DNA from: Nitrosomonas sp. HPC101
Lineage (GTDB): Bacteria; Pseudomonadota; Gammaproteobacteria; Burkholderiales; Nitrosomonadaceae
DNA length: 64,000 nucleotides
Reading direction: 5' to 3'
Assembly: GCF_009833125.1 (NCBI RefSeq)
Contig: NZ_QRCC01000009.1
Coordinates: forward strand, 62,001-126,000
Shown here: positions 59,188 through 64,000 of the stretch, one piece after another
Layout of the letters: every line of letters starts with the position of its first letter
Position numbering within the stretch: position 1 is the stretch's first letter
The notes under the pieces: model-generated
The model's input: the letters and a program-made list of their open reading frames with translations, nothing else
Database searches by the model: none
What the model was told of the DNA's origin: nothing
Position numbers and translations under genes: made by a program

Positions 59188-59538
59188 ATGCTGCAATACG
59201 CCATCAAAATCTTTATCACGGCTGTCGTTGTTGTGGCCATTTCGGAGCTTGGTAAACGCAGTTCCTTTTGGGGCGCTGTGTTGGCCTCTTTGCCGCTCAC
59301 GTCGCTGCTCGCGTTCATTTGGCTCTACTGTGCCACGGGCGACATCGAGGCTATCGCATCGCTTTCGCTCGGTATTTTCTGGCTGGTCCTCGCGTCATTG
59401 CCGCTGTTCCTCATTTTGCCGGCATTGCTCAAAAACGGCGTGGGGTTTTGGCCGGCATTCGCTGTGTCTTGCGCTGTAACAGTCGGGTTATACTTTGGTC
59501 TGATCTGGGTACTTGGGTGGTTTGGCGTTAAGTTGTAA
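59188..59538 (+). CDS. DUF3147-like small membrane protein
   Basis: A 116-residue protein starting at ATG 59188 (MLQYAIKIFITAVVVVAISELGKRSSFWGAVLAS), with about four hydrophobic segments. The pattern SELGKRSSFWGAVLASLPLTS and the later WLVLASLPLFLILPALLK fit the DUF3147 family, which is common in integron cassettes and has no known function. A longer reading from a TTG at 59146 would run through the attC-like arm and is rejected. Confidence 0.8.
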   Translation: MLQYAIKIFITAVVVVAISELGKRSSFWGAVLASLPLTSLLAFIWLYCATGDIEAIASLSLGIFWLVLASLPLFLILPALLKNGVGFWPAFAVSCAVTVGLYFGLIWVLGWFGVKL

Positions 59539-59609
59539 CCTTGGTACCTCACATCCCGGTCAAACGGATCGCATTCCGCGGCCGCTTACCTCGAACGTTA
59601 GCGAACAGA
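59536..59609 (+). repeat. Weak attC-like region after cassette 3
   Basis: Between the membrane protein and the SDR gene, CGAACGTTAGCG near 59587-59598 looks like an R' box (GTTAGC) and CGGATCGCATTCCGCGGCCGC gives some pairing potential (read in two parts, CGGATCGCATTCC and GCGGCCGC). No clear R'' box. A decayed attC is likely but not certain. Confidence 0.4.
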
Positions 59610-59677
59610 GAGATGAATGTGCCTTTTGACCTTGAAGGTCAGTAAGGTTTATGATCCAAACACATCCCGGAGGTAAC

Positions 59678-60436
59678 ATGAATACTTCATTTGTCGGCAG
59701 GGTCGCAATTGTCACAGGCGGAGGCTCTGGTCTTGGAGAGGCCATCGGAAAGGCGATGGCAACGAAAGGCTGCAAAGTGGTGTTATCTGATATCAATCTC
59801 GCTGCCGCTCAGCGCGTCGCGGGCGAGATTGTGGATGCCGGTGGTCTGGCAAGCGCCATCCAGCAGGACACCGCCAAACCCGAGGATTCTGAAAAGATTG
59901 TCAGGTACGCTGTGGATACCTATGGTGCTTTGCACTACGCCGTCAACAACGCGGGCATCGGCGGCGCACTGGCTCCAGCGGGAGAGACAGATCTTGCCGA
60001 CTGGCAGCACGTCATCGACATCAACCTGAACGGCGTCATGTACGGGATGCGCTACCAGATCCCCGCTATGCTCGAAACGGGGCCTGAGAAATGCGCAATC
60101 GTCAACATGGCCTCCATCCACGGTACGGTTGCAGCCATCGGTAACGGTGCCTATACCGCGGCCAAGCACGGGGTTGTCGGGCTAACGAAGAACGCAGCAG
60201 CGGAGTACGGTCCGAAGGGTTTGCGAGTCAACTGTGTCGGACCGGCGTATATCGACACCCCGTTGTTGGCCAATCTTCCGGACGCCGTACGCGCAGGGCT
60301 TGTTGCTCGACATCCTCTTGGACGGCTCGGCCGCGCGGAAGAAGTCGCCCCGCTTGTGTGCTTCCTGCTTTCGGAAGACGCCTCGTTTATCACGGGCAGC
60401 TATTACCTGATCGACGGGGGCTACACGGCAGTCTAA
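59678..60436 (+). CDS. Short-chain dehydrogenase/reductase (SDR)
   Basis: A 252-residue NAD(P)-dependent oxidoreductase of the classical SDR type. The cofactor motif is [13 protein letters not shown], with NNAGIGG, the catalytic Ser in NMASIHG and Tyr-Lys in [11 protein letters not shown]. The ATG at 59678 follows GGAGGTAAC, a strong site. The substrate is unknown. It is somewhat large for an integron cassette and the following gene comes without an obvious attC. Confidence 0.93.
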   Translation: MNTSFVGRVAIVTGGGSGLGEAIGKAMATKGCKVVLSDINLAAAQRVAGEIVDAGGLASAIQQDTAKPEDSEKIVRYAVDTYGALHYAVNNAGIGGALAPAGETDLADWQHVIDINLNGVMYGMRYQIPAMLETGPEKCAIVNMASIHGTVAAIGNGAYTAAKHGVVGLTKNAAAEYGPKGLRVNCVGPAYIDTPLLANLPDAVRAGLVARHPLGRLGRAEEVAPLVCFLLSEDASFITGSYYLIDGGYTAV

Positions 60437-60530
60437 AAGCCGCAGGCGCAGAATCTCATCGAAGATCCATCGCGCTCGGGATGGGTATCGGCAGTGAACA
60501 GGTTGCCGTCTAAGGCTTCAGGAGGACTTT

Positions 60531-61541
60531 ATGAATACTTCGACCACATTTATTGGCACGTGCCGCCGGCAACTCAATCGGTTAACTGTTTTATGTGCTG
60601 CCGTGCTTATCCTGAGTACTGGCTTCATCTGCACAGCCAGTGCTGCCGAGGAGCAAAATCTGTTTCGCGCGCCCGTCTATGTGACGCTGCAAGCTAGCGG
60701 AGCTGTCGAAAATATGCAGACAGAAAAGACCTCGAGTGTTCCCAATGCTCACTATGTTGCCGCGAGTTCTGACGGCAAATTCTTGCTGGTAAGCAGTGCA
60801 GGCACATCCAATGCGTATCTGCTGGACGCACATCATGGCAAGACGCTGGCAAACTTCAACATCGGGCCGGTAGCACAAGGTGTGACGATCAGCCCAGACG
60901 GCCACTGGGGACTTGCTGTCAGCGCTGGCAATGGCACGGTTACCGTGATCGACATCCGTACGCAGCAAAAAATCAAGACAATCACTGTCGGCGAGACCCC
61001 ACACAACGCGCGCTTCACACCGAACAGTAAGCGTGCCTACGTAACCCTGCAAGGGGCCGGTAGTGTAGCAGTGCTGGACATGGAAGCACTGGAGAAAATT
61101 GACGAATTTCCCGTCCCAGGCATCCAGCACCCACATAACCTCGACCTCGCCGCCAATGGGAAAATTCTATGGATACGAGATTTTCTTGGACAGGTGGCTG
61201 CGGTTGATCTCACGTCACACAAAGTACTCGCGATTATTCCGGTGGGCCAGGGCCACGCCGGCATCGACGTAATTCCCGGCGGTCAATATGTCTTTACAGG
61301 CGGCACTGCGGATCATGTCGTAGATGTGATCGATCTGAATACATTCACAGTCATCCAGCGTATTGATGTTGGGCAAGGGCCGCATGGTGTACGGGCAAGC
61401 CATAACGGACGCTGGGTCTATGTCGGCGTCACGGGCACCAATAAAGTGGTGGTGATTGATACCCAAACACTGAAAGTTGTCGCCCAAATCCCCACACACG
61501 GTAAGTTGCCGTTCTGGCTTGCAGTGGCGGGCAATCCTTGA
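60531..61541 (+). CDS. YVTN beta-propeller exported protein
   Basis: A 336-residue protein with a long signal peptide (about residues 1-40, ending TASAAE). The mature part has repeats of the YVTN propeller type: HYVAASSDGKFLLVSSAGTSNAYLLD, KRAYVTLQGAGSVAVLDMEALEK, RWVYVGVTGTNKVVVIDTQTLKVV. This fold is shared with cytochrome cd1 nitrite reductase d1-domains and surface-layer proteins; without haem ligands no function can be assigned. It precedes a well-formed attC, so cassette membership is likely. Confidence 0.85.
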   Translation: MNTSTTFIGTCRRQLNRLTVLCAAVLILSTGFICTASAAEEQNLFRAPVYVTLQASGAVENMQTEKTSSVPNAHYVAASSDGKFLLVSSAGTSNAYLLDAHHGKTLANFNIGPVAQGVTISPDGHWGLAVSAGNGTVTVIDIRTQQKIKTITVGETPHNARFTPNSKRAYVTLQGAGSVAVLDMEALEKIDEFPVPGIQHPHNLDLAANGKILWIRDFLGQVAAVDLTSHKVLAIIPVGQGHAGIDVIPGGQYVFTGGTADHVVDVIDLNTFTVIQRIDVGQGPHGVRASHNGRWVYVGVTGTNKVVVIDTQTLKVVAQIPTHGKLPFWLAVAGNP

Positions 61542-61568
61542 GCGACTTTCATTGATTTTGTCGATTCG

Positions 61569-61626
61569 GCCTAACAAATCAATGCAGCGGACGCAGTCCA
61601 TGTGCCGCTGATTTTAGGCGTTAGAC
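61569..61626 (+). repeat. attC site, 58 bp, well conserved
   Basis: Starts GCCTAAC (61569-61575) and ends GTTAGAC (61620-61626). The arms AATCAATGCAGCGGAC and GTGCCGCTGATTTTAGGC pair closely. Size and boxes match the short attC type of mobile cassettes. Confidence 0.9.
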
Positions 61627-61653
61627 AGCATGCAACTACATCGGAGGTAGCCC

Positions 61654-62984
61654 ATGAAGCGCATTAAACTGGCATTTTTGGCAATACTGCTGCTGCTTAC
61701 CGCGCTCTGGCTGGCGGCCGATACGCTGACGCCGACTCCGTTCAACTACTTTTCGTTCCGCACAGTATTTATGCAATACAGCGGGGTGATTGGCATCGGT
61801 TTAATGAGCGTAGCCATGCTGCTGGCGCTGCGCCCGAAGCGGCTGGAGCCGCATCTGGACGGCCTGGATAAAATGTACCGCCTGCACAAGTGGCTGGGCA
61901 TTGGTGCGCTGATCGTTTCCACCATTCACTGGTGGTGGGGAAAAGGCACCAAATGGATGGTGGGTTGGGGATGGTTGGTCAAGCCGACGGGCGCCGGCGC
62001 CGGAAAACCTCTCGGCGACATCGAGATTTGGCTACGTAGTCAGCGCGGATTTGCCGAATCCGTCGGCGAATGGGCGTTCTACGCCGCTGCCGTGCTGATC
62101 GTGCTGGCCCTGGTTAAACACTTCCCCTACCACTTGTTCATCAAGACCCACAAATGGCTGGCGGTCGCCTACCTGGCGCTGGTCTATCATTCTGCCGCGC
62201 TCACCAAGGTGGAATACTGGACACAGCCGGTTGGCTGGGTGTTGGCAGCCTTGCTGGTGGCGGTAGCGTGGCCGCCTTTCTAACTCTGACCGACCGGATT
62301 GGCGCCGGCCGCAAGGTGCAGGGCACCATCGCGTCCCTGAATGACTATCCCGCGCTGCGCATCCTTGAAACCGACGTCGTGCTGGAGGACGGCTGGCGCG
62401 GTCATGCTGCGGGGCAGTTCGCCTTCGTCACCTCAGACAAGAACGAAGGCGCACATCCTTACACCATCGCCTCGGCCTGGAATCCGGCTGACCGTCGACT
62501 CGTCTTCATCACCAAGGCGCTAGGCGATCACACCAGCCGTTTGCGGGAACATTTCAAGATTGGCATGCCAGTAACGGTGGAAGGCCCTTACGGCTGTTTC
62601 GACTTCGAAGATGCGCAGCCGCATCAGATCTGGATTGGTGCGGGCATCGGCATCACGCCCTTTATCGCCCGCCTCAAGTACCGGGCCGCAATACCGGACG
62701 CGAAAACGATTGATCTCTTTCATCCGACAGCCACGTTCGACCAGAATGCCATTGCCCGCCTCACCGAAGCTGCTGCTGCGGCCGGCGTATGCCTGCATCT
62801 GCTGGTCGATGACAAGGATGGACGCTTGAATGGCGAACGCATTCGTGCCGCCGTGCCGGAATGGCAATCAGCCAGCATCTGGTTCTGTGGCCCGACGGGG
62901 TTCGGTCAATCGCTGCGCAAGGATTTTCTCGCCCATGGTCTGCTACCGGATCGATTCCATCAAGAACTGTTTCAGATGCGTTGA
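61654..62984 (+). pseudogene. Ferric-reductase-like flavocytochrome, broken by a frameshift
   Basis: Two halves in different frames form one gene. The first (61654-62283) has about five membrane segments with haem-type histidines (LHKWLGIGALIVSTIHWWWG, KTHKWLAVAYLALVYHSAA), then stops. The second frame, from about 62270, continues AAFLTLTDRIGAGRKV and carries the FAD/NAD domain: HPYTIASAWNPADRRL, VTVEGPYGCFDF, WIGAGIGITPFIARL and IWFCGPTGFGQSL. Adding one G at about 62270 restores a 440-residue ferric reductase/NADPH-oxidase-like protein. The loss is in a G/C run (TGGCCGCC), so a sequencing error is possible. The gene lies between attC sites. Confidence 0.88.
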
Positions 62985-62989
62985 TGGCA

Positions 62990-63063
62990 GCCCAAACGCA
63001 GCTTCACCACTCGTTGCAAAGGACGCACCGCAAGCGGTGCACCTCTGAAATCAAACGTTAGAC
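62990..63063 (+). repeat. attC-like site after the ferric-reductase-like gene
   Basis: GCCCAAAC (62990-62997) is a usable R'' variant and GTTAGAC (63057-63063) a clear R' box, about 74 bp overall. The arms GACGCACCGC and GCGGTGCACC pair at the centre. Confidence 0.65.
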
Positions 63064-63090
63064 CACTTAACTTTTAGCCAGGAGCTCCAA

Positions 63091-63555
63091 TTGAAAAAAT
63101 CAGTAGCCATTATTGCCTATTCACTGCTAGCAACCGCTGCGTTTGCAGGTGATCAAGACGATCGCCAAACTCTCAATCTTTCCGAAGCTCAACGCGGTCA
63201 TGTGCTTAAGGAAATGCGGGCTTTGTTATCCGGCACGCAAAATATCCTGGCTGCTCTTTCCAAAGATGACATGGCAGCGGTTGCTCGACACGCCCGACCA
63301 CTTGGCACGAACATGGCGCATAAAGCTGAGGATCACGATCATCTCAAGGACGTGTTGCCTAAAGAATTTATGAGGCTGGGCATGTCCTTGCATCAGGATT
63401 TTGATCAAATCGCTTCGGACGCGGAATCAAAAAAAGACCCTAAACTCACACTACGTCAATTGAGTGACTCTATGAGCAAATGCACTGCGTGTCATGAGTC
63501 TTATCAAATTCGTAAGGTGACAAAATCGCTTGACTCCGGTCACAGGAAGCACTAG
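63091..63555 (+). CDS. Periplasmic cytochrome c-like protein
   Basis: A 154-residue protein with a signal peptide (about residues 1-19, AATAAFAG). One haem c site lies near the C-terminus, CTACH (residues about 130-140), in a helical context (FMRLGMSLHQDFDQIASDAE), the arrangement of cytochrome c' and related four-helix proteins. It begins with TTG at 63091 after CCAGGAGCTCC, which is an unusual start. The role is unknown; electron transfer or NO binding is possible. It lies between two attC sites. Confidence 0.85.
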   Translation: MKKSVAIIAYSLLATAAFAGDQDDRQTLNLSEAQRGHVLKEMRALLSGTQNILAALSKDDMAAVARHARPLGTNMAHKAEDHDHLKDVLPKEFMRLGMSLHQDFDQIASDAESKKDPKLTLRQLSDSMSKCTACHESYQIRKVTKSLDSGHRKH

Positions 63556-63625
63556 GTCTAACATGCTGCTCAAGCCGACCCGCTTCCACTACGCTTCAGC
63601 AAATCGGCTTAGCTCTACGTTATGC
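63556..63625 (+). repeat. attC site after the cytochrome cassette
   Basis: GTCTAAC (63556-63562), directly after the stop codon, and GTTATGC (63619-63625) flank an imperfect hairpin whose arms CTCAAGCCGACCC and AAATCGGCTTAGCTC pair. Length 70 bp, a typical cassette attC. Confidence 0.85.
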
Positions 63626-63647
63626 CTTCAACCAAAAGGAATGCACC

Positions 63648-63992
63648 ATGCCCGAGCAACAAAAGCAATTCAGCGCAGCCTACTCCGATAGCAACTTCTG
63701 GGATAAAGCCAAGAAGTACGCAAAAATGGCAGGGCAAAGTGTCATAGAACCTGCGCTAAAGATGTACTACGCTGCACTGGATTCCGATACGCCAATCTGG
63801 GCCAAAGGCATCATTATTGGTGCGCTCGGCTACTTCGTTTCGCCTGTCGATGCCATTCCAGATATTATTCCTGTTGCTGGTTATACCGACGACCTTGGAG
63901 CACTCGCTGCTGCCCTTGCCACCGTTGCTGCACACATCAAGGATGAGCATGTAGCCAAAGCCAAAGAAACACTGACCCAATGGTTTTCGTAA
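63648..63992 (+). CDS. YkvA-family DUF1232 membrane protein, last visible cassette
   Basis: A 114-residue protein with the DUF1232 motif PIWAKGIIIGALGYFVSPVDAIPDIIPVAGYTDDLGALAAAL, read here in parts (ALGYFVSPVDAIPDIIP and GYTDDLGAL). The family has one or two membrane segments and unknown function. It starts at 63648 with an AAGGAA site and ends at the edge of the window; the cassette array may go on beyond. Confidence 0.88.
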   Translation: MPEQQKQFSAAYSDSNFWDKAKKYAKMAGQSVIEPALKMYYAALDSDTPIWAKGIIIGALGYFVSPVDAIPDIIPVAGYTDDLGALAAALATVAAHIKDEHVAKAKETLTQWFS

Positions 63993-64000
63993 AGGTAACC

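Noticed and set aside
59678..60560. Shared start ATGAATACTTC of the SDR and YVTN genes as a possible duplicated translation module
   Set aside because: Similarity stops after about 11 bases and the ribosome sites differ; chance is enough.

Overview
The window looks like a chromosome segment of a Nitrosomonas-type ammonia-oxidising betaproteobacterium. The main evidence is a small cytochrome c-552 with the Nitrosomonas-type GVWGQIPMPPN segment, a CRISPR protein of the family first named after Nitrosomonas europaea NE0113, and ordinary betaproteobacterial housekeeping blocks. I assign the genus by recognising protein families, not by a database search; several proteins differ clearly from the N. 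europaea sequences I remember.

Layout. (1) 1-2560: edge of a genomic island next to the 3' end of guaA, holding a truncated-by-window SIR2-domain gene (probable phage defence) and a frameshifted tyrosine integrase. (2) 2561-20454: core genes: guaA-guaB, a HAD hydrolase, hda, a GNAT enzyme, an MHS-type transporter, a 2-hydroxyacid dehydrogenase, cytochrome c-552, a YyaL-like thioredoxin-domain protein, ilvD, lgt, an MlaE/MlaF lipid-transport pair and dapE. (3) 20656-24295: an FmdE-like protein, a gene-free stretch with inverted repeats, and a P-type ATPase.

(4) 24321-40127: a large type III-A CRISPR-Cas locus, with nearly everything on the minus strand. It runs from a membrane protein with a nuclease-like N-terminus (38763-40127), through CRISPR array 2 with its leader, cas10-csm2-csm3-csm4-csm5-cas6-csx16, a CARF-HEPN effector and an NE0113-family CARF protein, to cas2-cas1-cas2 and CRISPR array 1 with a second copy of the leader. 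Two plus-strand toxin-antitoxin modules (ParD/RelE-like and CcdAB) sit inside the locus and split it into three transcription blocks. Four copies of the perfect 12-bp palindrome GGCAAGCTTGCC lie in its gaps. The inferred logic: Cas10 makes cyclic oligoadenylate, the CARF-HEPN protein responds by cutting RNA, and Csx16 plus the NE0113 protein may clear the signal.

(5) 40289-57479: core genes again: purM-purN, an RsmB-family rRNA methyltransferase, a glutaredoxin-like protein, two envelope proteins, an EI24 membrane protein, a GGDEF/EAL protein with degenerate motifs, an FKBP isomerase, mnmA, pilU-pilT, a YggS-type PLP protein, ferredoxin, coaD, rsmD and an M16-like protein without the zinc motif.

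(6) 57480-64000: a relic chromosomal integron. An N-terminal fragment of an integron integrase (57714-57920, minus) is followed on the plus strand by small cassette-like genes separated by recognisable attC sites: an SRPBCC protein, a GFA-family protein, a DUF3147-like membrane protein, an SDR, a YVTN beta-propeller, a frameshifted ferric-reductase-like gene, a cytochrome-like protein and a YkvA/DUF1232 protein. The array continues to or beyond the right edge. No rRNA or tRNA gene was recognised.
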